This document shows positions 55,848-63,581 of a stretch of DNA of 64,000 nt, piece by piece. The DNA is taken from positions 117,986 to 181,985 of the forward strand of contig JAGFNW010000021.1 in NCBI GenBank assembly GCA_017592665.1, read 5' to 3'. This DNA comes from Streptosporangiaceae bacterium NEAU-GS5. Its GTDB lineage: Bacteria; Actinomycetota; Actinomycetes; Streptosporangiales; Streptosporangiaceae. Both the position numbers and the translations under genes were made by a program. How positions within the stretch are numbered: position 1 is the first letter of the stretch; each line of letters begins with the position of its first letter. A model generated the notes under the pieces. That model made no database searches, was not told the origin of the DNA, and saw only the letters and a program-made list of their open reading frames with translations.

Positions 55848-56314
55848 GTGGAAGGCCACACTCAAGAAGTCCATCGAGCCGGTCATGCGCATTCCCTGCG
55901 AGGAGAACACTCCGGACGTTCTCTGCGCCGACTCTGGATCCGACTCGGGGGCGGCTACAGCCCGGTGGAGTCGGACGGCTGCGGTAACGCTATCGGCTAC
56001 GGCTGGAGCTGCAATTCCGACACCGTGGAGAACGGCGCCGACTCCGACGTCGTCGACGACATCATCGACGACGCAACGCGTAACCTGCCGCCGGACGTCC
56101 TGCCCGGCCAGGGCGAATGCGCGCCCTCCAACAGCTTGTCGCCGGCACTCGCGTTCTCGTGGCCGACGGATCGTCGAAGGCCATCGAAGACGTCAAGGTC
56201 GGAAGCCAGGTGCTGGCCGCCGATCCCGCGACCGGGCGGGCCCAGGCCGAATTGCACCACCTGCTCACCGCTCGCTACCTCGGCCGCGGCGGCTACCACC
56301 AGCAGCAGGCCTGA
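55848..56314 (+). pseudogene. fragment of a polymorphic toxin: HINT pretoxin domain
   Basis: The reading goes SPVESDGCGNAIGYGWSCNS, then DVVDDIIDDATRNLPPDVLP and GQGECAPSNS, then changes frame near 56140 into LVAGTRVLVADGSSKAIEDV then KVGSQVLAADPATGRAQAEL. GTRVL.ADG...AIEDVKVG..VLA.DP is the hallmark of HINT (intein-like) domains that precede toxin tips. The domain is cut short at 56314 and no toxin tip follows. With the DUF4265 gene in front, it looks like the tail of a toxin-immunity locus. Confidence 0.65.
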
Positions 56315-56316
56315 GG

Positions 56317-56580
56317 CTAAAAGGCCACCGAATTCCGGAACGCGGACATGTCCCGGAGGTTGGTCGCGGCCGCGCACAGTCGCTCGATGCCGATGCGCAG
56401 ACCGACACTGGCGGCAGGGACTCGTCCCTGCCCCACATCTAGCAGACCGACTTGCGTCGCCCGGGCCAGGAATTCGGCGCGGTCCGTCTCGTCCTCGTAG
56501 CCGTGGGCGACCTCGATCCCATCGACGACCAACTCGAACCGGTTGAGCACGGCGACGGCCCCCGGCGTCAGCCCGGCGCA
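56317..56580 (-). pseudogene. C-terminal fragment of a class II aminoacyl-tRNA synthetase-like protein
   Basis: On the minus strand: VAVLNRFELVVDGIEVAHGY then EDETDRAEFLARATQVGLLD, and later PAASVGLRIGIERLCAAATN and RDMSAF. FEL.VDG.E...GY.E..D., VGLRIGI.RL and RD..AF are the class II motif 3 region as in lysyl-/aspartyl-tRNA synthetases and their paralogues (PoxA/EpmA type). Nothing before it codes the rest, and the VOC gene begins about 50 bp beyond on the other strand. Confidence 0.6.
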
Positions 56581-56631
56581 GCGTATGGTTGCTTTGAAGA
56601 ATTTGGGCGAGCCGACCAGAGAGATAATACG

Positions 56632-57060
56632 ATGACCAACCCAGGAGTAAAGGCCGTGATCGGCCACCTCGGCATCAATTTGTCTAACGAGGAGACGTCG
56701 TTTCCCTTCTGGCAAGACCTGCTCGCCTATCTCGGTTTCATTATCCTGCCTGACGGTAATCACTTCGACGCCACCGACGGCCGAAGTTACCTGTGCGTCT
56801 CTGTGACCAAGCCGGAGTACCAGCAGCCTGCCTTTCATCGGCGGAGGATCGGTATGAACCATATCGCGTTCCAGGTGCCGTCGGCCGAAGCGGTGGAGCG
56901 GTTCGTCGCAGAATATCTCGTCCCCCGCGACATCGAACCGCTCTATGGTGGGGCGAAGGAGTATCCGAAATATGCGGAAGGCTATTTCGCGGTCTACTTC
57001 GAGGATCCGGATCGCATTAAAATCGAGGTGGCGTACGACCCGACCACGTCCGTTCTGTGA
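56632..57060 (+). CDS. VOC/glyoxalase-family protein
   Basis: The 142-residue protein has AVIGHLGINLSNEETSFPFWQDLLAYLGFIILPDGNHF, DGRSYLCVSVTKPEYQQPAFHRRRIGMNHIAFQVPSAEAVERFVAEYL and YFAVYFEDPDRIKIEVAY. HLG near residue 12, MNHIAF near 77 and a Glu in IKIEV near 133 give the His-His-Glu metal ligands of glyoxalase-like proteins. Substrate unknown. It lies between two minus-strand gene fragments and has lower GC than its neighbours, so it may have been acquired. Confidence 0.85.
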   Translation: MTNPGVKAVIGHLGINLSNEETSFPFWQDLLAYLGFIILPDGNHFDATDGRSYLCVSVTKPEYQQPAFHRRRIGMNHIAFQVPSAEAVERFVAEYLVPRDIEPLYGGAKEYPKYAEGYFAVYFEDPDRIKIEVAYDPTTSVL

Positions 57061-57119
57061 CGGGCGTGGGCTCATGCGCGGATTACCTCCGACCTGGTGT
57101 TGTTCTCCTCCCCGTGTGG

Positions 57120-57273
57120 CGACTCCCACTCGGCCGCGGCAGCCTCCCTCGCGCTCGGCCTCAGTGACGGGCACCTGCGCCATCGCGTAACGCAGCAGGG
57201 GTGGCGCCATCAGCGAGGTGACGATCGCCATCATGATGACCACCGTGTCACTGACCGTGTCGAGCACTCCCAT
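57120..57273 (-). pseudogene. C-terminal fragment of a cation:proton antiporter membrane domain
   Basis: Minus-strand reading: VSDTVVIMMAIVTSLMAPPL then LRYAMAQVPVTEAERE. VIM.AIVTSLMAPPLLR..M is the last membrane helix and turn of CPA2-type (KefB-like) sodium or potassium:proton antiporters, which end with T..E..R. No upstream helices are encoded beyond 57273, so this is a remnant. Nothing else is recognised in 57061-57461. Confidence 0.55.
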
Positions 57274-57461
57274 ACGCAGCCAGCACCGTCAGCTGGAGAA
57301 GCGGATTGAGGAAGGGATGATCCCCGTGGGGTGGGGCTGGCACGAGGCTCAGCGGCATGTCATGGTCCTTCGATTCGCTGTCGATTGGCAGTTCGATCGG
57401 CGGGCAGTCCTATTGCGTCGAACCATAGGCAGACAGTCCGCGGGGCGATGGAAGGAGCGGC

Positions 57462-58028
57462 ATGACGAACATCTTGATGGTCGACGTCTTCCTTTCGATG
57501 GACGGCTGGGCCGGCTCGGACGGGCTTCCGGGCTACTTCGGTTACCTGGGTCCACAGCTGGAGGAATGGATTGCGGCTGAGGGTGCCGCGGCGCAGGTGG
57601 TGATTATGGGCCGGCGTACGTACGAGGCGCTGGCGGGGCTACCGGAGGAGGTCCGTGACGAGGGCTGGGACCGCATGAAGCAACTGGAGAAAGTGGTGTT
57701 CTCCCGCACCCTCACGCATGTGAGCTGGCCGAACACTCGGATCTGCAGCGGCGATCTGGTCGGTGAGATTCGGGCGATGAAAGCCGACAGCGATGTCCCG
57801 CTCCGCACGATGGGCAGTATTTCCCTGGCTCGCCAGCTCCTCGGGGCTGGTTTGGTCGACCGGCTGCGGCTGATGATTTTTCCGCTCCTGGCCGGTCCGG
57901 ACGGACGCGAGGCGGCCTTCCAGGGCGTGGATTCTGCTGACCTGGAATTGATCGACCACCGGGTCTTGGACGGTCGGGTGCTCCTGGTGGAGTACCGACC
58001 GACGGGGAGAGACATTCCACGGGCGTGA
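57462..58028 (+). CDS. DHFR/RibD C-terminal domain reductase family protein
   Basis: The ATG follows GGAAGGAG. The 188-residue protein has NILMVDVFLSMDGWAGSDG, VVIMGRRTYEALAGLPEEV, LEKVVFSRTLTHVSWPNTRI and TMGSISLARQLLGAGLVDRLRLMIFPLLAGPDGREAAF. The GSISLARQLL..GLVD.L.L...P.L.G.G segment is the diagnostic half. An NADPH-dependent reductase, substrate unknown. A distant paralogue lies at 1736-2308. Confidence 0.85.
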   Translation: MTNILMVDVFLSMDGWAGSDGLPGYFGYLGPQLEEWIAAEGAAAQVVIMGRRTYEALAGLPEEVRDEGWDRMKQLEKVVFSRTLTHVSWPNTRICSGDLVGEIRAMKADSDVPLRTMGSISLARQLLGAGLVDRLRLMIFPLLAGPDGREAAFQGVDSADLELIDHRVLDGRVLLVEYRPTGRDIPRA

Positions 58029-58442
58029 GTGCGGCCAGGCGTCCCCGCTCATGTCGCAGGTCTGGCGCTCGCGGCTGATCGGAGTTCGTAGCCGGATGGA
58101 GCGGGCTGGGGTTCGGATGTGTCGCCGGCGACCTCGTATGCCGGTCTCGCTTGTCGTCCCTGACGGACACGGTAGGCGTTCCCGGCGGCTGTGATGTGCC
58201 TGGCGGACGACAAAGCGTGATCGTCGGGCCGTCCGGAGACCGCGTGCCCGGTGTGAGGCCTTCGGCGCGGGGATCCCGGGCGCATAGGCGTTGGATACTT
58301 CTGCTTGAACCAGAAGCGCCGCCAGATTCCATCGCGCCGCTCGATGGTGGCGGCGGCGAAGCCGGCCGGCCACCAGTCGGGTGGCGCATCTGGTGGAGTC
58401 CGCCGGGGTGACCAGCATGATCAGCGGCGTCGAGAAAGGCGA
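58029..58442. other. intergenic region, nothing recognised
   Basis: This 414-bp gap lies between two convergent genes. Short frames on both strands have no start signals or family features, and no strong hairpin stands out. Confidence 0.35.
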
Positions 58443-59357
58443 TCAGAACACCATCATGAGCAGGTCGGCGAACAGCTCCTGTTCGTCGATCTCGAGCCCG
58501 CGGCTCGTGAACCACGTGGCCATGTTGTGGCAATCGCGCATCAGGAAATCCATGCCCTTCGGGTTGCCGACGATGTCGACGACCTGGGGCAGGTCGATCA
58601 TCACGATTCGCTCGGTCTGCGCGAGGACGTTGTACGGCGAAAGGTCGCCGTGTGCGAGCCCCGCGCGGGCCAGTTCACGCATGCCGTTGCGGAGTTGCTC
58701 GAAATACACACCGAGCAGTTCCTTCGACGGCCGCACTTGGGCGAGCCGGGGCGCGGCACCGCCCTCGCCGTCGTCGATGAACTCCATCAGCAGTTCGGTG
58801 CCGTCCACCTGCACGGGATACGGCACCGGGACGCCGGCCTTCCACAACCGGTTGAGGGCGTCCCATTCGGCGTATGCCCATTGACCGGCCGCGACACTGC
58901 GACCGTGCGAGGTCTTCTTCGCCATCGCCCGGCTGTCGCGGCTGTTGCGGGTACGGCGGCCTTCGACGTACGACGCACTGCGGTGGAAGGACCGGTGCTC
59001 CTCGGTGCGGTACCGTTTCGCGGCCAGCAGCGAGGACTTCGCCGGGTTGTCGCCGATGGCTTCGACGGCCCGTTCGAGCAGGAAGACGTCGGCTTCCTTG
59101 CCGGTTTTGAGGACGCCGAGCTCGGTGTCGATCGCAGCCTGTTCCGTCACAACCCACGAGGGGCGTGGTTCTGGGCCGCGACAACCGCGCTCGACCTCCA
59201 GCCAGGTGGACCACCGCTGATCCGGGCCCAGCTCCTCCTCGACCGAATGGAAATTGAAGACGAAGGCCGCTTCCGGATCCGGTTGGGACTCGTCACCGAT
59301 GAATTCGGACCTGCCGGAGTCGACGTTGGTATCAGAAAGTTCGTACTCGAAAGACAA
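58443..59357 (-). CDS. RIO-like serine/threonine kinase
   Basis: The start chosen is the TTG at 59357, with CAGGAG upstream, giving 304 residues. RIO kinase features: LGVLKTGKEADVFLLERAVE (nucleotide loop, STGKEA in typical RIO1), LAAKRYR (catalytic Lys), MEFIDDGEGGAAPRL (hinge), AHGDLSPYNVLAQ (catalytic Asp and Asn) and MIDLPQVVD (metal Asp). In bacteria such kinases have no settled role. A positively charged insert (RRTRNSRDSRAMAKKTSHGR) follows the Lys. The upstream frame is open for another 48 residues, so the start is not certain. Confidence 0.85.
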   Translation of the reverse strand: MSFEYELSDTNVDSGRSEFIGDESQPDPEAAFVFNFHSVEEELGPDQRWSTWLEVERGCRGPEPRPSWVVTEQAAIDTELGVLKTGKEADVFLLERAVEAIGDNPAKSSLLAAKRYRTEEHRSFHRSASYVEGRRTRNSRDSRAMAKKTSHGRSVAAGQWAYAEWDALNRLWKAGVPVPYPVQVDGTELLMEFIDDGEGGAAPRLAQVRPSKELLGVYFEQLRNGMRELARAGLAHGDLSPYNVLAQTERIVMIDLPQVVDIVGNPKGMDFLMRDCHNMATWFTSRGLEIDEQELFADLLMMVF

Positions 59358-59850
59358 CGGGTGTGCTCCTGAACAAAGAGGTGGGACTGATGCGGACATG
59401 CCGCAGCACAGTGATGGCCATCCGTCAGCCCTCCTTAGTCCAGGCAGCGCTCTCCGCCGCTCGATCGATCCAGCATGCCCCGCCAGTTTCGGACGCCGCA
59501 ACGTATTTACCGGAGCTGACGCCCGACGGGATCATCGCTGCCCGCCTCCAAACGGCGGTAGCCGGCGAGCCGATGCGCCCGCCAAACCGGCGCTCGTCCG
59601 TCGCGCATGTGACGTTTCTTGAAAAGACAGGCCGTGGGCGCAGTGACTGTTCCTCGCCGTCTTCGTCCTCGTGCCGGCGATCCTTGGCCCGTACGTCGTC
59701 GCATCGCGTATGGGCTCATCCGAGGTGGATGGCTGGGCGCGGGCCGATCGAGCGCATCGCCCCGTGCGGTGCTGTCAAGCGGTGCGCCAGGAGGCGGCTC
59801 CTATAATCGGCAGCGACATCACGCCCCTGCATGGACCCGGAAGCGAACCC
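59358..59850. other. intergenic region between divergent genes, nothing recognised
   Basis: About 490 bp between the RIO-like kinase and the XRE gene. It must contain both promoters. No convincing small gene or repeat is visible. Confidence 0.35.
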
Positions 59851-60132
59851 GTGACCGACACCAGATTCGGCAACCGCATGTCCGCTCGGCGGAAAGGGCG
59901 CGGCCTCACCGAGCAGGCCCTCGCCGACGCCTCCGGCGCCCACGTCACCCAGATCCGCCGCTACGAAGCCGGCACCAGCCGGCCCATCCTGGACGTCCTG
60001 CGCAATCTCATCCTCGCGCTGAACACCAGCGCGGACTCGCTCCTGTTCGACCCCGACGAACACGCAGCCGTCCCCGCCATGATCGAAGGCTCACTACTAC
60101 GCCACCACGCCCGCCATCCCAACGTCAGCTGA
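59851..60132 (+). CDS. XRE-family helix-turn-helix regulator
   Basis: The GTG at 59851 has GGAAG upstream. The 93-residue protein has one HTH_3 domain: FGNRMSARRKGRGLTEQALADASGAHVTQIRRYEAGTSRPILDVLRNLILALNTSADSLLFD. The recognition helix region is VTQIRRYEAG. It is a single-domain repressor of the kind seen in toxin-antitoxin pairs and phage-derived operons. The endonuclease V gene follows after 9 bp, so it may regulate that gene. Confidence 0.85.
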   Translation: MTDTRFGNRMSARRKGRGLTEQALADASGAHVTQIRRYEAGTSRPILDVLRNLILALNTSADSLLFDPDEHAAVPAMIEGSLLRHHARHPNVS

Positions 60133-60141
60133 GTCCGTCTC

Positions 60142-60681
60142 ATGGGCCACGCAACGACCGTCGGCGTCGTGGACGTTCACTACGACGACCTGGGAAAAGC
60201 GAAGGCGGCGCTGGTCGTTTGCCGAGAGCTCACCTTCTCAACGGTCGAGTCCGAGCACGTTGCCGACATCGCCCGGACAGCGCCATACGAACCGGGCGCG
60301 CTTTTCAAGCGGGAACTCCCATGCATCCGTGCGGTCCTGGCACTCGGCCCGCGCCTTGAGCTCCTGGTCGTCGATGGGTACGCCACCCTTGATCCCCAGG
60401 GCCGCTCAGGGCTCGGAGCGCATGTCGCGGACGCGATCGGCGTCCCGGTTATCGGTGTCGCAAAGACGCCATTTCGCACCGCAACACACGCAGCCGAGGT
60501 AATCCGCGGCGCCGCGACACGACCTCTGTACGTCACAGCCGCTGGAGGGTTCGAGACCGCCGAAGCGGCGCGGATCGTGGCTGCGATGGCGGGGCCAAAT
60601 CGGATCCCCGCCTTGCTGGCCAGGGCGGACCGCCTCGCTCGTGGCCGCGTTCAACCGATCATCGATCGACACGCCATCTGA
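60142..60681 (+). CDS. nfi: endonuclease V family protein
   Basis: The 179-residue protein has the family blocks VGVVDVHYDD (strand with the first metal Asp), YEPGALFKRELPCIRAVLAL, LELLVVDGYATLDPQGRSGLGAHVADAIGVPVIGVAKTPF with the Asp and the His-containing loop, and TAAGGF. Endonuclease V cuts DNA or RNA one base beyond deoxyinosine or inosine. Compared with about 225 residues in Escherichia coli it is short: the N-terminal part is abbreviated (MGHATTVGVVDVHY) and the C-terminal helix is trimmed. Pairing with an XRE regulator is not typical for a housekeeping repair gene. Confidence 0.8.
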   Translation: MGHATTVGVVDVHYDDLGKAKAALVVCRELTFSTVESEHVADIARTAPYEPGALFKRELPCIRAVLALGPRLELLVVDGYATLDPQGRSGLGAHVADAIGVPVIGVAKTPFRTATHAAEVIRGAATRPLYVTAAGGFETAEAARIVAAMAGPNRIPALLARADRLARGRVQPIIDRHAI

Positions 60682-60969
60682 CCGCCTTCGAGGCCCACCA
60701 ACCTTCGCGCAGCAAGGAGGTGCGGCGGCGCAGGCCTTCAACGGCGAGGCCCAGTTCCGCGGTGCTCTTGTGCAGCCTGGCGCATTCGCGAGCGCCTGGC
60801 CGGCTGGATGGCGCATCGTCGGGAGTTTCGACGGGCGGACAGCGTTTCGGCGGGAGCCGCCCACAGTTGATGACGAACGTGATGATTCGGAACAGTCCCC
60901 GACAACGGCATGCGCTGCACCTGAGCATCCGGAGGCAACAAATCGCCGTCTTCCGACGTCTGAAAGATC

Positions 60970-62148
60970 GTGGATCCCCAACCCGAGGAAACCCCTGTCG
61001 ACGCCCGGCGGCGCGGCCGGCGGCTCCTGCTGACGAGTGTCGTCGCGGGCGTCGCGGCGATCGCGCTGGCCGTGTCGTTACAGGTGATGCGGGACGGCCG
61101 CGCCCGCGTCGTCCCGTACGTCGGCGGCCCGCACGCGGCGTTGCCGCCTCCTGCGACGGAGATCTGGCCGGAGGCGATCCACCAACTCCCCTGGTTGCTC
61201 CCGAATGGCAAGCGATACCACCCGATCCTGTTCCTGGACCAGGACAGGATGCTGATCAAAACGCAGTCGAAAGCCGACGCGGCCGATCTGCTGGCCTCGT
61301 ACGACCTGCGAGACGGCGACGTGAAGGACCTGGTCCGCCTCGCCGTCCCGCTCGAATTGGCGGCCACGGACTTCGCGATCGGATCCGGAACCATGGTCTG
61401 GCGGACGCGGCACCACGGGCCGGGCAACTACTCGACCGACATCTGGACGGCCCCGGTCGCTGGCGGAGCGGCGACCCTCCGCGCGAGCCTCCCCCTGGAC
61501 GTAATCTCCACCGACGCGCTTCACGCCTCATCCTCGGCGTTCTATCCGGGCAGCGAGTTCTCCGGGTTATCCGTGTCAGGAGAGAACATCTACTGGACCA
61601 CGCCGGGCACCGGCCTCTGGCGGCTCCCGCTGACCGGCGGCGCGCCTGCGGCCCAGGTCCCCGGCACCGCCGGATACACACTGTTCTCCTATCCCTGGGT
61701 GGGATTGCCCAGCGAACAGGGCCGCTCCCAGACCGGCTTCCGCGACCTGCGCAACATGGAGACCGGCGAGACCAGGACCGCCGTCATCCCCGCCGACAAA
61801 CGCTCCTGGACCTGCAGTCTCACGCGCTGCCTGGGCCAGATGTCCAGCAGCTACAAGGTCGACGACGCGGCCGGCCAGGCGCGGAACGGCTCGGCCTACC
61901 GGCTGCTCCCGTCCATGGAGGGCGAAGGCATCGCTCAGGACCGTTTCACGGTGCTGACGGTGTATCGGCCGCAGCACCACGCCGTGGCCGTCAGCCTGGT
62001 GGACCTGAAAACCGGCGCAGCCGGCCTGGTGGGCCGGCTCGGCGTGGACGACGGCCTAGCCCACCAGCGGATCTTTCACGACACCGAGCTCTACCACTAC
62101 AAACAGGACGGCAAAATGATCATTATTGATCTCCGCGCCATCCGCTGA
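60970..62148 (+). CDS. membrane-anchored beta-propeller protein of unknown role
   Basis: Translation begins at the GTG at 60970. The 392-residue protein has a cytoplasmic basic start (DARRRGRR), one membrane helix (about 19-38) and a large extracytoplasmic part with propeller-type repeats: ADLLASYDLRDGDVKDLVRL, GTMVWRTRHHGPGNYSTDIWTAPVAGGAA, GENIYWTTPGTGLWRLPLTGGAPA and FTVLTVYRPQHHAVAVSLVDLKTG. Similar proteins are common in Streptomyces near ECF sigma genes; here no such gene is upstream. Function unknown. Confidence 0.75.
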   Translation: MDPQPEETPVDARRRGRRLLLTSVVAGVAAIALAVSLQVMRDGRARVVPYVGGPHAALPPPATEIWPEAIHQLPWLLPNGKRYHPILFLDQDRMLIKTQSKADAADLLASYDLRDGDVKDLVRLAVPLELAATDFAIGSGTMVWRTRHHGPGNYSTDIWTAPVAGGAATLRASLPLDVISTDALHASSSAFYPGSEFSGLSVSGENIYWTTPGTGLWRLPLTGGAPAAQVPGTAGYTLFSYPWVGLPSEQGRSQTGFRDLRNMETGETRTAVIPADKRSWTCSLTRCLGQMSSSYKVDDAAGQARNGSAYRLLPSMEGEGIAQDRFTVLTVYRPQHHAVAVSLVDLKTGAAGLVGRLGVDDGLAHQRIFHDTELYHYKQDGKMIIIDLRAIR

Positions 62149-62398
62149 CGGCCACGGGCAGTCAGCATGAAGCGGGCCACTCCAAGGTCCCGACGTAGGC
62201 CTTGGCCAATCTCGTGGGTCGCTCCCCGGGTGAATGGCGTCAAGCCAGCTGACGTGAAACGGAGCCACACGCCGGAAGGAAGCCACCGCCATTGTCCAGC
62301 CTGACCGCTGGACCAGGACTCGCAGTGCGGGCGGTCGGCTCGGTCCGTTAGATTACGGCTGCCGTGTTCCCATTGTGCGGGCCGAACCACCTGTGCGG

Positions 62399-63041
62399 TC
62401 AGTGTGGCTGATAGCTGAGCAGGTACGCGCCGGCTCCGCCGGTCACGCAGATCATGGCGCCGTCGGGATGCCAGGTGACGCCGCCGAGACTGGGGCCGAG
62501 GCGCAGTGCACAGTGACAACGCCGGGTCGCACGTGCCGCAGCCGCAGGGTCCCGTCGCGGCTCACGGTGGCCAGCAAGCTGCCGTCGGGGGAGAACGCGC
62601 AGTCTCTCGGCCAGTTGGTGTGACCAGTGAGCACCGCCCACTCGGTGCCGTCGGCGACTCGCCATAGGCGGGCCGTCCGGTCGCTGCCGGTGGTCGCGAG
62701 CAGTTCGCCGTCTGGGGAGAACGCACAAGTGGTCACGCTGCCGGTGTGGCCCTCCAGCACACCACGGACGCCGCCGTCGGTGGCACCCGGTCGTGGTCCG
62801 CGAGCACCAGAACCAAGCCCAGCATGGTCACCGGCAATGCGAGGATGTTCGCCCATCCGGCGACCTCGTTGATATCCCCCGCGGTCAGCGCCCACAAGGG
62901 CAGCGCCGCGCCCACCACGACGAGGCTTCCCGCGAGCAGGATCACGCCCACGCGGACGCGCCACGACCTGTCCAACCACCTCAATCGCGAAGGACGCCAT
63001 CCCACGGGTCCATCGTCAGATGGCCACGCGACACGCGCCAC
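62399..63041 (-). pseudogene. frameshifted TM/WD40-repeat gene (STAND-type remnant)
   Basis: Three frames must be joined. First (from 63041): two membrane helices VRVGVILLAGSLVVVGAALP and EVAGWANILALPVTMLGLVL with AGDINEVAGW between, ending LADHDRVPP. Second (near 62750): GVRGVLEGHTGSVTTCAFSP then DGELLATTGSDRTARLWRVA and TGHTNWPRDCAFSPDGSLLA, clear WD40 repeats. Third (near 62515): LGGVTWHPDGAMICVTGGAG and YLLSYQPH. In intact relatives an NTPase separates helices and WD40, and it is missing here. So the gene lost its middle and is out of frame. Confidence 0.7.
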
Positions 63042-63581
63042 TCCCCGGGCTCGTTAACTTCTGGGCGCACCTCCCCGCCGGGCGCGAACCACCGCTCGCG
63101 GTTGAGCGCAGGCGGCTGCAGTTAGGCCAGGACAGTGGCAGTAACCCTTCTGACGAGTGCCGCGCACTGCGCGGACGCCCAGTACGGCCGAGACCCCTAG
63201 CACTGCGCGCAAATCGCGGCGGGCAGATATGCGTATGACCGGCGGCCGGAGGATGATCCCTCGGCCGCCGTATCCTGATGCGCCGAGAAGCGGATATCCG
63301 GCGTCGCCTGGAGCTGGTTCTCGGCCTTGGGCTTTGGAGACAGCATCCAAGGCGACGTTGCTCGCGGACGGCCTCCTCCAGAAGGCCTGGGATGATCGAC
63401 AACGGACTGGCTGTCGTTTGTTCAGCAGACGACGGTTTCAGAGCGTTCAAGTGCTCGCAAAGCCCGATCAGGGTGCTGTTCGGTTTGAACGTCTTGGCCG
63501 CCGCGCCGACCCGAACACATGGTCTGGAAGTGCCTGCGCCTGCCGCGAACGGTGCTGGAACGGGCTGGTTAGACGTGTCGG
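63042..63581. other. intergenic region, nothing recognised
   Basis: This 540-bp stretch holds no reading frame that looks coding on either strand, no recognisable repeat and no RNA gene that I can see. It may be degraded coding sequence, as in the rest of this part of the window. Confidence 0.35.

Noticed and set aside
56581..57119. Continuous minus-strand frame joining the synthetase and antiporter fragments into one protein
   Set aside because: The middle is antisense to the VOC gene and has no features of either family, so the joined frame is fortuitous.
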